Source of the DNA: an uncultured Pelagibacteraceae bacterium
GTDB taxonomy: Bacteria > Pseudomonadota > Alphaproteobacteria > Pelagibacterales > Pelagibacteraceae
Assembly: GCA_902595885.1 (NCBI GenBank)
Contig: CACJRQ010000001.1
Span: 124,001-188,000 of the forward strand
Direction: 5' to 3'
DNA: 64,000 nucleotides
A program made the translations under genes and the position numbers. The notes under the pieces are model-generated. The model did no database searches. It saw only the letters and a list, made by a program, of their open reading frames with translations, and was not told the DNA's origin. Positions 31,680 to 41,838 of this stretch are shown one piece after another. Within the stretch, counting starts at the first letter, position 1; each line of letters begins with the position of its first letter.

Positions 31680-32507
31680 TTATTTCCATTTTGCAATCGG
31701 AGGTAATGACATCAAAATTCCTTCAACATTACCACCAGTTTGTAGCCCAAATTTTGTTCCTCTATCATAGAGCAAATTAAATTCAGCGTATCGACCTCTT
31801 TTAATATACTGAAACTCTTTATCTTTTAAAGTCCATTTTCTTTTTAATTTTTTTTTAATTATTTCATTAAATAGCATTTGAAATGTAACACCAACATCTC
31901 TGACAAATTTAAAGTCATTTTCAAAATTATCATTTTTATAGTCAAAAAATATTCCACCTATACCTCTGGCTTCTTTTCTGTGAGGTAGATAAAAATATTC
32001 ATCACACCACTTTTTATATTTTTTATAATAATTTTTATTATGTCTATCGCACATTGCTTTTAATATTTTATGAAAGTTTTTCTTCTCTTTTTCATCTTTT
32101 ATTGCTGGGGTTACATCCATACCTCCACCAAACCAATTCTTTGTTGTACAAATAAATCTGGTATTAAAATGCATTGCAGGAATATGGGGATTTTGCATGT
32201 GCATAACTATTGAAATTCCTGATGCCCAAAATCTAGGATCTTTACTTGCGCCTGGTATATTCTTTTGAAATTGCTTAGGAAATTTTCCATAAACTTTTGA
32301 AAAATTTACTCCTACTTTTTCAAAAATTTTTCCATTTTTAAGAATTCTATATTCACCACCACCCTCATCTTTTTTATTGTTTCTTTTCCAAGAAGTTGAT
32401 TCAAAATTTACTTTATTTTTTTCAATTTTTAAAATGTCGTCGCATATTGCATTTTGCAATAGCTTAAACCAGTTATTTGCTAGGTCTTTTTTGATTGAAA
32501 TATCCAT
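31680..32507 (-). CDS. hemF: Oxygen-dependent coproporphyrinogen III oxidase
   Basis: [62 protein letters not shown]. Confidence 0.97.
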   Translation of the reverse strand: MDISIKKDLANNWFKLLQNAICDDILKIEKNKVNFESTSWKRNNKKDEGGGEYRILKNGKIFEKVGVNFSKVYGKFPKQFQKNIPGASKDPRFWASGISIVMHMQNPHIPAMHFNTRFICTTKNWFGGGMDVTPAIKDEKEKKNFHKILKAMCDRHNKNYYKKYKKWCDEYFYLPHRKEARGIGGIFFDYKNDNFENDFKFVRDVGVTFQMLFNEIIKKKLKRKWTLKDKEFQYIKRGRYAEFNLLYDRGTKFGLQTGGNVEGILMSLPPIAKWK

Positions 32508-32508
32508 T

Positions 32509-32982
32509 TTATATTAATTCTATTTGACGCAAACTTTCTGCCAAAACAATGGCAACTGACGATGCAATATTAAGAGATCTTACTTGGTTATTCATTGGTA
32601 TTTTTAAACGATTTTTAATTATTTTATGAACCTCTTCGGGTACTCCAGCACTTTCTCTTCCAAACAAAATAGTATCATCAGGCTTAAATTTAAATTTAGT
32701 ATAATTTATTGAACCCTTAGTTGTCATTAATACTATTCTCTGTTTTTTCTTTGCCTCAAAAAATTTTTCCGAACTTTGATAAAACTCTATTTGACTATAG
32801 TCCATATAGTCCATAACCACTCTTTTAAAGCGTTTGTCTGATAATAGAAAGCCACATGGTTCAATTATTTCTAGTTTAGCACCCAAACAAGCACAGGTTC
32901 TAATAATTGCAGCAGTATTCTGAGGTATATCAGGCTCATACAAAGCTATTTTGGGTCCTAAAATTGTTGAATTCTGTGTCAT
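32509..32982 (-). CDS. trmL: tRNA (cytidine(34)-2'-O)-methyltransferase
   Basis: YEPDIPQNTAAIIRTCACLGA, LFGRESAGVPEEVH. Confidence 0.94.
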   Translation of the reverse strand: MTQNSTILGPKIALYEPDIPQNTAAIIRTCACLGAKLEIIEPCGFLLSDKRFKRVVMDYMDYSQIEFYQSSEKFFEAKKKQRIVLMTTKGSINYTKFKFKPDDTILFGRESAGVPEEVHKIIKNRLKIPMNNQVRSLNIASSVAIVLAESLRQIELI

Positions 32983-33074
32983 TCTTTCAGTAGTAAAATA
33001 ATTATTTTATATTATATGAATTCGTATATTAACTATTTTAAATCAAAAAGAGATAATAATAAAAGCTACTAAAA

Positions 33075-33584
33075 GTGTCTGAAAAAAAAACAAAAAGAAG
33101 AGATTTTTTATTTACAGCTACCACAGCTGTAGGTGCTGTTGGTGCCGCAGCAGTAGTGTGGCCAATGATAGATCAAATGAATCCAGATGCTTCCGTTAAA
33201 GCATTGGCTAGTACAGAGGTTGATGTAAGTTCATTAACACCTGGAAATACATTGACTGTTTTATGGAGAGGTAAACCAGTATTTATAAGAAGAAGAACTC
33301 AAGAAGAAATTGATGAGGCAAGAAAAGTTAAAATGGAAGATTTAATTCATCCAGAAAAAGATGAAGATAGAGCAAAAAACCCCGAGTGGCTTGTTATGTT
33401 AGGTGTATGCACCCATCTTGGATGTGTACCTCTAAATGATAAAGGTGATTATAATGGTTGGTTCTGTCCATGTCATGGATCTCATTACGATACTTCTGGA
33501 AGAATAAGAAAAGGACCGGCACCTTGGAATATGGAAGTGCCTAAATATGAATTCGTTGATGCAAACACAATTAAAATTGGATAA
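33075..33584 (+). CDS. petA: Ubiquinol-cytochrome c reductase Rieske iron-sulfur subunit (GTG start)
   Basis: CTHLGCVP...CPCHGSHYD Rieske motifs. Confidence 0.97.
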   Translation: MSEKKTKRRDFLFTATTAVGAVGAAAVVWPMIDQMNPDASVKALASTEVDVSSLTPGNTLTVLWRGKPVFIRRRTQEEIDEARKVKMEDLIHPEKDEDRAKNPEWLVMLGVCTHLGCVPLNDKGDYNGWFCPCHGSHYDTSGRIRKGPAPWNMEVPKYEFVDANTIKIG

Positions 33585-33590
33585 AGAAAA

Positions 33591-34853
33591 ATGAGTGACC
33601 ATGATTACAGACCAAAATCGAAGGTAGGACAATGGTTTAATGATCGATTGCCACTATTAACTCTTGCAAATCATTTAACAGATTATCCAACTCCTAAAAA
33701 TTTAAATTATTGGTGGACATTTGGTGGAATTTTAACTTTTTGCTTAATCACTCAAATTGTTACCGGATTAACTCTTGCAATGCATTACATTGCTCATGCA
33801 GATATGGCTTTTGAAAGTGTTGAGCACATCATGCGTGATGTTAATTATGGTTGGTTAATTAGATACATTCATGCAAACGGCGCTTCAATGTTTTTTTTAG
33901 CTGTTTATATTCATATATTTAGATCATTATTCTACGGGTCTTATAAATCTCCAAGAGAAATAATATGGATTTTAGGAATAATAATATATTTATTAATGAT
34001 GGCTGCAGCCTTTATGGGTTATGTCTTGCCATGGGGTCAAATGAGTTTTTGGGGAGCAACAGTTATTACAAATTTATTTAGCGCTATTCCTCTGGTAGGA
34101 GAGGGAATAGTTACTTGGTTATGGGGTGGTTATTCAGTTGACAACCCTACGTTAACTAGATTTTTTACTTTGCATTATTTAATTCCATTTTTAATTTTAG
34201 GATTAGTTGTTTTACATATATGGGCTTTACATGTTCCTGGTAATAACAATCCAGTTGGAATAGATATAAAAAAACCATCTAAAGACACAGTACCTTTCCA
34301 TCCCTACATTGTAATTAAAGATGGTTTTGCTTTATTAATGTTCATGATTGTGTTTGCTTTCTTTGTATTTTACGCACCAAATATTTTAGGACATGCAGAC
34401 AATTATATAGAGGCCAACCCAATGGTAACACCTGCACACATTGTTCCTGAATGGTATCTGTTACCGTTTTATGCAATATTGAGATCTGTTCCTGATAAAT
34501 TGCTAGGAGTTGTGGCTATGTTATCTGCAATATTAATATTAGCAGTTTTACCTTGGTTAGATACTTCAAAAATAAGATCAGCAGTATTTAGACCTTTATA
34601 CAAACAATTTTACTGGATATTAGTTGCAGATGTTTTGATACTTGGTTATGTGGGTGCGATGCCAGCTGAAGGACTTTACTTGTTGATAGCACGAGTTGCA
34701 ACAGCGTATTATTTTTTACATTTTTTAGTTATTCTTCCTGTTTTAGGGTTTAAAGAAAAAACTTTACCAGTGCCTTTGAGTATTACTGAACCCGTTCTAG
34801 GTGGTTCACCAAATTTAGCTGCCGCCAGAAATAAAGAAAGTAAAATAGAATAA
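33591..34853 (+). CDS. petB: Cytochrome b of bc1 complex
   Basis: [35 protein letters not shown]. Confidence 0.97.
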   Translation: MSDHDYRPKSKVGQWFNDRLPLLTLANHLTDYPTPKNLNYWWTFGGILTFCLITQIVTGLTLAMHYIAHADMAFESVEHIMRDVNYGWLIRYIHANGASMFFLAVYIHIFRSLFYGSYKSPREIIWILGIIIYLLMMAAAFMGYVLPWGQMSFWGATVITNLFSAIPLVGEGIVTWLWGGYSVDNPTLTRFFTLHYLIPFLILGLVVLHIWALHVPGNNNPVGIDIKKPSKDTVPFHPYIVIKDGFALLMFMIVFAFFVFYAPNILGHADNYIEANPMVTPAHIVPEWYLLPFYAILRSVPDKLLGVVAMLSAILILAVLPWLDTSKIRSAVFRPLYKQFYWILVADVLILGYVGAMPAEGLYLLIARVATAYYFLHFLVILPVLGFKEKTLPVPLSITEPVLGGSPNLAAARNKESKIE

Positions 34854-34854
34854 G

Positions 34855-35634
34855 GTGAAAAGTTTATTTAAATTATTTTCTATAATAATCATAATTATTG
34901 CTTCAAATTCATATTCTTCTGCTGCTGAAAAAGTAGAATATTTAAAAACTGATTGGAGCTTTAAAGGTCTATTTGGAAAATTTGATAGAGCTTCTCTTCA
35001 AAGAGGTTATCAAGTTTATACTGAAGTATGTGCTTCATGTCATTCGATGAAGTATTTAAGTTATAGAAATTTAGCAGAGCCAGGTGGGCCAGAATTCTCT
35101 GAAGTTCAAGCCAAAGCTATAGCAGCCTCATTTGAAGTAACCGATGGCCCAAATTCTGATGGGGAAATGTTTACAAGGCCAGGTAAATTATCTGATAAAT
35201 TTGTAATGCCGTACGATAATGTAAAAGCAGCTCAAGCTGCAAATGGTGGTGCGTATCCTCCTGATATGTCTGTTTTGGTAAAAGCAAGAGGAGGTGGTGT
35301 TGACTATATCTATTCTTTATTACAAGGATATGATGAAGCCCCTAGTAACGTATCTTTAGATGATGGAGTTTATTACAACAAATATATGTATGGTAATAAA
35401 ATCAGAATGGCTGCTCCATTATCAGATGGATTAGTAGAGTATGGTGATGGAACTAAAGCTACTGTTGAACAAATGTCAAAAGATGTAACGACTTTTTTAA
35501 TGTGGTCTGCTGAACCTCATTTAGAAGCTCGACATCAAATGGGCTTTAAAGCAATTGTGTATTTGATTATTCTGACAATATTAGTTTACTTCAGCATGAA
35601 AAAGTTATGGTCACGTATTGAATCTGAAGTTTAA
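34855..35634 (+). CDS. petC: Cytochrome c1 (GTG start)
   Basis: VCASCHSMKYLSYRNL heme motif, C-terminal TM anchor. Confidence 0.95.
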   Translation: MKSLFKLFSIIIIIIASNSYSSAAEKVEYLKTDWSFKGLFGKFDRASLQRGYQVYTEVCASCHSMKYLSYRNLAEPGGPEFSEVQAKAIAASFEVTDGPNSDGEMFTRPGKLSDKFVMPYDNVKAAQAANGGAYPPDMSVLVKARGGGVDYIYSLLQGYDEAPSNVSLDDGVYYNKYMYGNKIRMAAPLSDGLVEYGDGTKATVEQMSKDVTTFLMWSAEPHLEARHQMGFKAIVYLIILTILVYFSMKKLWSRIESEV

Positions 35635-36684
35635 TACATCTCCATCTTTCACAATATAATCTTTACCTTCTAATCTCATTTTTCCGTTAGCTTTAGAATT
35701 TACCCATCCATCATTAGCTATGAAATCTTCATAAGATATAGTTTCAGCTCTAATAAAACCTTTTTCAAAATCAGTATGAATTTCTCCTGCTGCTTTAGGG
35801 GCAGTACAATTTTTTTGTATAGTCCAAGCCCTTGTTTCTTCAGGTCCAGATGTAAAATACGTATCAAGTTCTAATATTTTATAACCCTTTTGAATTAACA
35901 TACTCAGACCTGTTTCTTTTAAACCAATCATATCCATATAATTTTTTTTTTCGTCTTCTCCCAACTCATTTATTTGGTTTTCTATGTCTGCAGAAACTAT
36001 CAGAGTGTTATCTTTTTCAAATTTTTCGATGAAGTTTTTAGTATAATTGTTTCCATTTTGGATACTTTGTTCATCTACATTGCAAACAAAAATTTTTGGT
36101 TTAATTGATAACAAGCCACTTTGATTAAGTTGCTTTTTATCAAATTCAGATTTTAATATTGATATATCTTTATCATTATTAATGCAGTCTAATGCAATCT
36201 CCAAAATCTTAAGTTGATTTTCGTCTACATTTTTTTTATTATTTTTTTCAAGTCTTTTTTGGATAGACTCTAGGTCAGCCAACATCATCTCAGTTTCAAT
36301 GATCTCAAGATCTCTTATAGGATCAACGTCTGGATTAACGTTTTGAATATCGTCTGAGTCAAAGCATCTAATCATATGAATAACTGCATCAACTTCTCTT
36401 ATATGGGATAAAAATTTATTTCCTAAGCCTTCGCCTTTAGATGCCCCTTTCACAAGACCAGCTATATCTACAAATGAAATAGTTGTATTAATTGTTTTTT
36501 TTGATTTTGAAACTTTTGATAATTTGTTTAATCTTTCATCTGGAACAGGAACTACTCCAACATTAGGATCTATTGTACAAAAGGGAAAATTTGCAGCTTG
36601 AGCTTTGCTTGAGTTTGTAAGAGCGTTGAATAGGGTAGATTTACCCACATTAGGCAAACCAACAATACCGCATTTAAAACTCAT
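35611..36684 (-). CDS. ychF: Redox-regulated ATPase/GTPase YchF
   Basis: GIVGLPNVGKSTLFNALT, C-terminal EGKDYIVKDGDVLNFRFNT. Confidence 0.97.
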   Translation of the reverse strand: MSFKCGIVGLPNVGKSTLFNALTNSSKAQAANFPFCTIDPNVGVVPVPDERLNKLSKVSKSKKTINTTISFVDIAGLVKGASKGEGLGNKFLSHIREVDAVIHMIRCFDSDDIQNVNPDVDPIRDLEIIETEMMLADLESIQKRLEKNNKKNVDENQLKILEIALDCINNDKDISILKSEFDKKQLNQSGLLSIKPKIFVCNVDEQSIQNGNNYTKNFIEKFEKDNTLIVSADIENQINELGEDEKKNYMDMIGLKETGLSMLIQKGYKILELDTYFTSGPEETRAWTIQKNCTAPKAAGEIHTDFEKGFIRAETISYEDFIANDGWVNSKANGKMRLEGKDYIVKDGDVLNFRFNT

Positions 36685-37244
36685 TATTTATTGTTTACAG
36701 TGCTAGAGAATAAATCTAATTTTTTATCCATTAGAATTGAAATAGAGTCTGTAATGTTGTTTGTAATTTTTTCTAAACTAGGTATTTCATCTTCATCAAA
36801 ATTTTGTAGAACAAAATCACTAACTTCCATATTATCTTTAGGTTTGCCAATTCCTATTCGTACTCTTGAATAATCTTTACCAATAAATTTATCTATAGAT
36901 GCAATACCATTATGACCTGCACTAGATCCACTAAATTTTGTTTTTATTTTCCCAAACTCTACATCTAGATCATCATGAAAAACAATTACGTTTTCTGCGT
37001 CTATTTTAAAATATTCAATTAATTCTCTTATACAAATTCCAGAATTATTCATAAAAGTTAAAGGTTTTATTGCATAAACTTTTTGGTCACCAATATTTCC
37101 AGTCGTAAGAAGTCCTTTAAATTTTGGTTTTTGTTTTGAAAGACCAAACTTTTTATTTATTGCGTCGATAATTTTGAAACCAATATTATGTCTATTGTTT
37201 TCACTGTCTGGGGTTGGATTACCTAATCCTACAAGTAGAAGCAT
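36684..37244 (-). CDS. pth: Peptidyl-tRNA hydrolase
   Basis: LLVGLGNPTPDSENNRHNIGF, KPLTFMNNSG, FHDDLDVEFGK. Confidence 0.96.
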   Translation of the reverse strand: MLLLVGLGNPTPDSENNRHNIGFKIIDAINKKFGLSKQKPKFKGLLTTGNIGDQKVYAIKPLTFMNNSGICIRELIEYFKIDAENVIVFHDDLDVEFGKIKTKFSGSSAGHNGIASIDKFIGKDYSRVRIGIGKPKDNMEVSDFVLQNFDEDEIPSLEKITNNITDSISILMDKKLDLFSSTVNNK

Positions 37245-37285
37245 AAAATATTAATATTGGAGGATAAAATTCAAATTTAAATAAC

Positions 37286-38002
37286 TTATTTTTTCTCTTC
37301 AGCAGGTTTTTTATCTTCACCTTCTTTCTTATCACCTTCAGCTGCTGGTTTATCTCCACCTTCCGCTGCGGTTGCTTCAGTACCTTCAGCACCTTCTTCA
37401 CCTTCAGCTCCTTCAGCTTCAGCAGGTTTTTCAGGTTCTTTCATAACAGTTGGAGCTGCTAGTGTTGCAATTACAAAGTCTCTTCCTTGAATAGTGGGTG
37501 TAACTTCGCTATCAAGATTTATAGAAGAAATTTTAAAACTTTCTCCAATATCAACACCTTCAAGATCTATCACTAGATTTTCAGGAATTTTTTCACTTGG
37601 ACATTTTAGTTCAACTTTTCTTCTTACTATATTTAAAACTCCACCTCTTTTTAAACCAGGAGATTTCTCGTGATTTAAAAATTTTACTGGTACTTCAATT
37701 CTGACTTTTATTCCTGCAACAATTCTTAAAAAGTCTACATGAATTGGATCATCTGAAATAATGTCATATTTTATTTCTCTTGGAAGAACTTTTTGAGTTT
37801 TACCATCAATATTTAAAGTTATGATGCTTGATAAAAAGTTTTCGTTCTCAATTAAAGATTTAAGTATTTTTTTTGATATAGAAATCTTTTCGTTTTGAGC
37901 CTCACCTCCATAAATAATAGCAGGCACGCTGCCATTATCCCTAAGTAAATTCAGCTCACCCTTAGTCTTAGTATTTCTGATATTAGCATCTAATGAATTC
38001 AT
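37286..38002 (-). CDS. rplY: 50S ribosomal protein L25 (Ctc form) with low-complexity Ala/Glu/Gly/Lys tail
   Basis: L25/TL5 domain order; tail EKPAEAEGAEGEEGAEGTEATAAEGGDKPAAEGDKKEGEDKKPAEEKK. Confidence 0.93.
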   Translation of the reverse strand: MNSLDANIRNTKTKGELNLLRDNGSVPAIIYGGEAQNEKISISKKILKSLIENENFLSSIITLNIDGKTQKVLPREIKYDIISDDPIHVDFLRIVAGIKVRIEVPVKFLNHEKSPGLKRGGVLNIVRRKVELKCPSEKIPENLVIDLEGVDIGESFKISSINLDSEVTPTIQGRDFVIATLAAPTVMKEPEKPAEAEGAEGEEGAEGTEATAAEGGDKPAAEGDKKEGEDKKPAEEKK

Positions 38003-38047
38003 AAAAACAAGGGTTTTTAGCTTAAGTTCCTTAATAACTCAAGGTTT

Positions 38048-38980
38048 TTATTTAAATAAATCTGATACTGAGGTTGAATTAGATATTCTTTTAATTGCCT
38101 CACCCATAAGTCCCGAAATAGAGAGAACCTCAATGTTTTTAACACCTTTAACTCTGCTTATATTATCAATTGTATCAGTGATAACTAAATTTTTAATTAC
38201 AGATTTTTTAATTTTTTTTACCGCTTCTCCACTAAGAACACCGTGAGTAATATATACATAAACTTCTTTAGCACCTCTATCTTTAAGAGCTTTAGCTGCG
38301 TTTACTATTGTTCCACCTGAATCGATTATATCATCAACAATAATACAAGTTTTTCCTTTTACATCTCCAACAATATTCATTACTTGAGATTGACCTTGTT
38401 TAGGTCTTCTTTTATCTACAATTGCTAATCCAACATTCAAAATTTTTCCAAGTGCTCTAGCTCGCTCAGTGCCACCTACATCTGGAGCAACACAAATAAG
38501 ATTTTTACTTTTTATCTTTTTTTTTGCGTGCCTTGCAAAAATGGGAGTTGCAAACAGGTTGTCTACTGGGATATCAAAAAATCCTTGAATTTGACCAGCA
38601 TGCAAATCAACAGTTACAACTCTATCTGCTCCTGCTTTCGTAATTAGATTTGAGACTAGCTTGGCCGATATTGATGTTCTTGGTGCAACTTTTCTATCCT
38701 GCCTCGCATAACCAAAGTAAGGGATAACGGCAGTAATATTTTTCGCAGACGACCTTTTAAGTGCATCAATACACAACAATAATTCCATTAAGTTATCATT
38801 TGCTGGAGATGAAATAGATTGAATTAGAAAAATACTATTTCCTCTGATATTTTCATTAATTTCAACGTAGATCTCTCCGTCAGAAAAATTTCTAATGCTA
38901 GAGTTAACTAATTTAGATTTTAAATATTTAGCAATACTCTTGCTCAAAGGTTTATTGCTATTTCCGGATAATAATTTCAT
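38048..38980 (-). CDS. prs: Ribose-phosphate pyrophosphokinase
   Basis: [34 protein letters not shown]. Confidence 0.97.
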   Translation of the reverse strand: MKLLSGNSNKPLSKSIAKYLKSKLVNSSIRNFSDGEIYVEINENIRGNSIFLIQSISSPANDNLMELLLCIDALKRSSAKNITAVIPYFGYARQDRKVAPRTSISAKLVSNLITKAGADRVVTVDLHAGQIQGFFDIPVDNLFATPIFARHAKKKIKSKNLICVAPDVGGTERARALGKILNVGLAIVDKRRPKQGQSQVMNIVGDVKGKTCIIVDDIIDSGGTIVNAAKALKDRGAKEVYVYITHGVLSGEAVKKIKKSVIKNLVITDTIDNISRVKGVKNIEVLSISGLMGEAIKRISNSTSVSDLFK

Positions 38981-38989
38981 TAAAAAAAC

Positions 38990-39748
38990 CTAATTAAGCA
39001 TAATTATTGAAATATTTCTACCATAATCATCATGATTTAATCTTAATGCTCTTCTCGCACTAAAAAAATTATTTTTAACATCAAATGTATCAATATTTAA
39101 AGATTCAATATTTTTTATTTTATTATTTAAAAGGCATGATTTCACATACCTAGGCAAATCAAAATAAAGCTTTTTGTACTTAATTTTAAAAAATTTAATA
39201 TTTTTTTTATCTTTTTTAATAAATTTTCTTTTAAAATCTTCTTTTACTTCATAATTTTTAGATGAGATCGCAGGTCCGATAGCTGCGGTAATATTTTTTG
39301 GATTGGATCCTTTCTTGATCATAAATTGGATTACTTTGCTAATTATATCTTTGTATGCGCCTTTCCACCCCGCATGAACTGCTGCGACTAATTTTGTTTT
39401 TTCATCACATATTAAAATTGGCACACAGTCAGCGGTTAAAACACCAATAGGAATGTTTTTTTGGTTTGTAATTACTGCGTCTGCTCTTCGTTTTGAATTA
39501 AATGTATTTCTTTTATTAATATAAACAAACTTATTACTATGTATTTGGTGGAGCAAAAAAATACTTTTAGCGGTGCTTTTTATTTTTTTTTTAACTATTT
39601 GTAAATTTTTTTTAACATCGGACGGATTATCTTTAGAACCAGGACCACAGTTTAAACTTTTATAAATTTTTTTTGATTTACCACCAGTTCTGTTAAAAAA
39701 CCCATGCTTTAATATTTTAATTTTTAGGAGTTTTTTTGATTTTATCAA
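38990..39748 (-). CDS. pgeF: Polyphenol oxidase/YfiH (PgeF) family
   Basis: LTADCVPILICDEK, AVHAGWKGAYKDI, AAIGPAIS. Confidence 0.92.
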   Translation of the reverse strand: MIKSKKLLKIKILKHGFFNRTGGKSKKIYKSLNCGPGSKDNPSDVKKNLQIVKKKIKSTAKSIFLLHQIHSNKFVYINKRNTFNSKRRADAVITNQKNIPIGVLTADCVPILICDEKTKLVAAVHAGWKGAYKDIISKVIQFMIKKGSNPKNITAAIGPAISSKNYEVKEDFKRKFIKKDKKNIKFFKIKYKKLYFDLPRYVKSCLLNNKIKNIESLNIDTFDVKNNFFSARRALRLNHDDYGRNISIIMLN

Positions 39749-40797
39749 TTTTGAAAACCTGTTCTAAAATTATTTTTCTTATTTTTTATAAGCATGACTT
39801 TGAATAATTCACCCATTTGCTTTTCATCTATCAAACGTCTTACCCTATAAAATAAATCTGCTTTTTTGGAAAATGCTATATTTTTGCTGATAATTTCTGC
39901 TCTTTGAAGAATACCCATACTTGTTAAAAATTTTTTTTGATTTGTAAAAATTGAATTAATTTCTTTAAACTGATTTATAAATTTCTCAAAAAAATGAAAG
40001 TTTATGTTGTAAGTAATATCAGAGTCTCCAATATTTTCTAAAATGTTAGAATATTTATGATTATTAACTGCCTGAAGAGTTTCATGCATTTTGCTGTCTG
40101 CATAACCATAATCAATAACTAGCATTCCTCCATCATTTTTTTGTAATAAATCACAAATTGTTCTTAAATATTTAAATGAATCTGGTGAATATTCTATAAC
40201 GCTCTGATTTTTTGATATTTCGAAATTTAGATGTTTTTCAATTTTTTCTATATCAATTTTTTCTTCTTTAAATTCAGCTTTTTTTGGATCATTCAAATTT
40301 ACGAATCTTTCAAACCAACTGTCTTTTTTTTTAAAAAATTGTTTGATTGGTATGGCATCAAAGAATTCATTAGCTAAAAAAATTGTCGGGTTTGAATTTA
40401 ATTTTTCAATATCATTTAACCATGAAAATTTTTTAGAATTTAAATTTTTTTTTTGTTCATTTATTAAAAAATCACTTTTTTCATGAATTACAAAACTACA
40501 GGCATTATAACAATCTGGAAAATTTATAAGTGTCTCATCTATGACTTTCATCATTTCACCATTTCCAGCTCCCAGTTCTAGCAAATTAAATTTTTTCGGA
40601 GAGCCTATACTTTTCCAAAAAGTAATTGTCCAAATTGCAATTATTTCTGAAAATAATCTTGTGATATTAGGTGCGGTAATAAAGTCTCCATCTTTACCAA
40701 AAGGACTCCTCTTCATATAATAACCTTTGTCTTTATCGTAAAGAGCTAAATTTATAAATTGATCTAATGATAAATTATTTGTCTTTGTGACTTTCAT
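39745..40797 (-). CDS. SAM-dependent methyltransferase, MidA/NDUFAF7 family
   Basis: LLELGAGNGEMMKVI, FLANEFFDAIPIKQF, LVIDYGY. Confidence 0.88.
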   Translation of the reverse strand: MKVTKTNNLSLDQFINLALYDKDKGYYMKRSPFGKDGDFITAPNITRLFSEIIAIWTITFWKSIGSPKKFNLLELGAGNGEMMKVIDETLINFPDCYNACSFVIHEKSDFLINEQKKNLNSKKFSWLNDIEKLNSNPTIFLANEFFDAIPIKQFFKKKDSWFERFVNLNDPKKAEFKEEKIDIEKIEKHLNFEISKNQSVIEYSPDSFKYLRTICDLLQKNDGGMLVIDYGYADSKMHETLQAVNNHKYSNILENIGDSDITYNINFHFFEKFINQFKEINSIFTNQKKFLTSMGILQRAEIISKNIAFSKKADLFYRVRRLIDEKQMGELFKVMLIKNKKNNFRTGFQN

Positions 40798-41554
40798 ATT
40801 TTAAATAAAATAAGATTACCCCTGATAGTATAAATATTAAACTTACTACTTGCCCCATCGTTAGGTTTAAAAATAGATAACCTAGCTGTTCATCTGGAAC
40901 TCTATAAAATTCAACAATAAATCTAAAGATTGAGTAAATTATTAAAAATAATCCTGAAATTACACCAGCTTTGTTTGAAAATTTACTTCTAAAATAAATT
41001 AACAATAAGAATAGAAACAAACCTTCTAATAGTGCTTGATATAATTGTGAGGGATGTCTAGGAAGATTATCTACTTGAATAAATGTTACTGCCCAGGGTA
41101 CATTAGTTACTGTCCCGTATAACTCTGAATTTATAAAGTTTGCTATTCGTCCAAAAAATATTCCAATTGGAGCAACCAAGGCCACAATATCCATATATAA
41201 AAATGAGTTTTGATTATTTTTTTTAGCAAAAATTATACTTGCAAAAATAACTCCGATTAAACCACCATGGAAAGACATTCCACCTTGCCAAATTTTAAAT
41301 ATATCTAAAGGATTATTTATATAAAAACTTAAATTATAAATGAAAACATAACCAAGTCTACCTCCTACAATTATCCCTATAATTAAATATGTTAAATAAT
41401 CATCAAATTTATTTTTAATTTCTATGTTTTGGATAAATAAATTTTTAGCAAGTATCCAGCCTAATAAAATACCAAATATATAAGCTAGAGAATACCATCT
41501 GACTTCTAAAGAAAATATTTGTAAAGCTACTGGGTCAAAATTATTAATGAACAT
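40775..41554 (-). CDS. lgt: Prolipoprotein diacylglyceryl transferase
   Basis: MSFHGGLIGVI, GRIANFINSELYG, RHPSQLYQ. Confidence 0.96.
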   Translation of the reverse strand: MFINNFDPVALQIFSLEVRWYSLAYIFGILLGWILAKNLFIQNIEIKNKFDDYLTYLIIGIIVGGRLGYVFIYNLSFYINNPLDIFKIWQGGMSFHGGLIGVIFASIIFAKKNNQNSFLYMDIVALVAPIGIFFGRIANFINSELYGTVTNVPWAVTFIQVDNLPRHPSQLYQALLEGLFLFLLLIYFRSKFSNKAGVISGLFLIIYSIFRFIVEFYRVPDEQLGYLFLNLTMGQVVSLIFILSGVILFYLKYESHKDK

Positions 41555-41586
41555 TTATTATAATACTTATAAAGTATATCTTAAAT

Positions 41587-41838
41587 ATGAAAAATTCTAA
41601 ATTTATAATTGATAAGTTTGCTAAGTTGTTAGAGCAAGGTATAATATCTTCAAAGGATTTAACCACTGAACTTTTCACTATTTTCAAATCTAAAAGAGAT
41701 GAATTTGTTTTTAAAATGAAACTTACCAGTAAGGACGAATTTGAAGTACTATCCAAACGTGTTGACAACCTTGAAATTAAAATAAATAAGCTTGAAAAAA
41801 AAAAAATTAAAAAAGTTAAACAGGTAAGAAAATCTTAA
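41587..41838 (+). CDS. ubiK: UbiK/BMFP-type accessory factor
   Basis: 83 aa; SKDEFEVLSKRVDNLEIKINKLEKK coiled-coil C-terminus; opposite lgt. Confidence 0.78.
   Translation: MKNSKFIIDKFAKLLEQGIISSKDLTTELFTIFKSKRDEFVFKMKLTSKDEFEVLSKRVDNLEIKINKLEKKKIKKVKQVRKS

Noticed and set aside
37219-37401. 60-aa Lys/Gln-rich ORF at the rplY 3' end
   Set aside because: Alternate frame of the repetitive L25 tail, running into the pth start.
41544-41768. 74-aa minus ORF opposite ubiK
   Set aside because: Antisense to the UbiK-like ORF, overlaps the lgt start; no motif.
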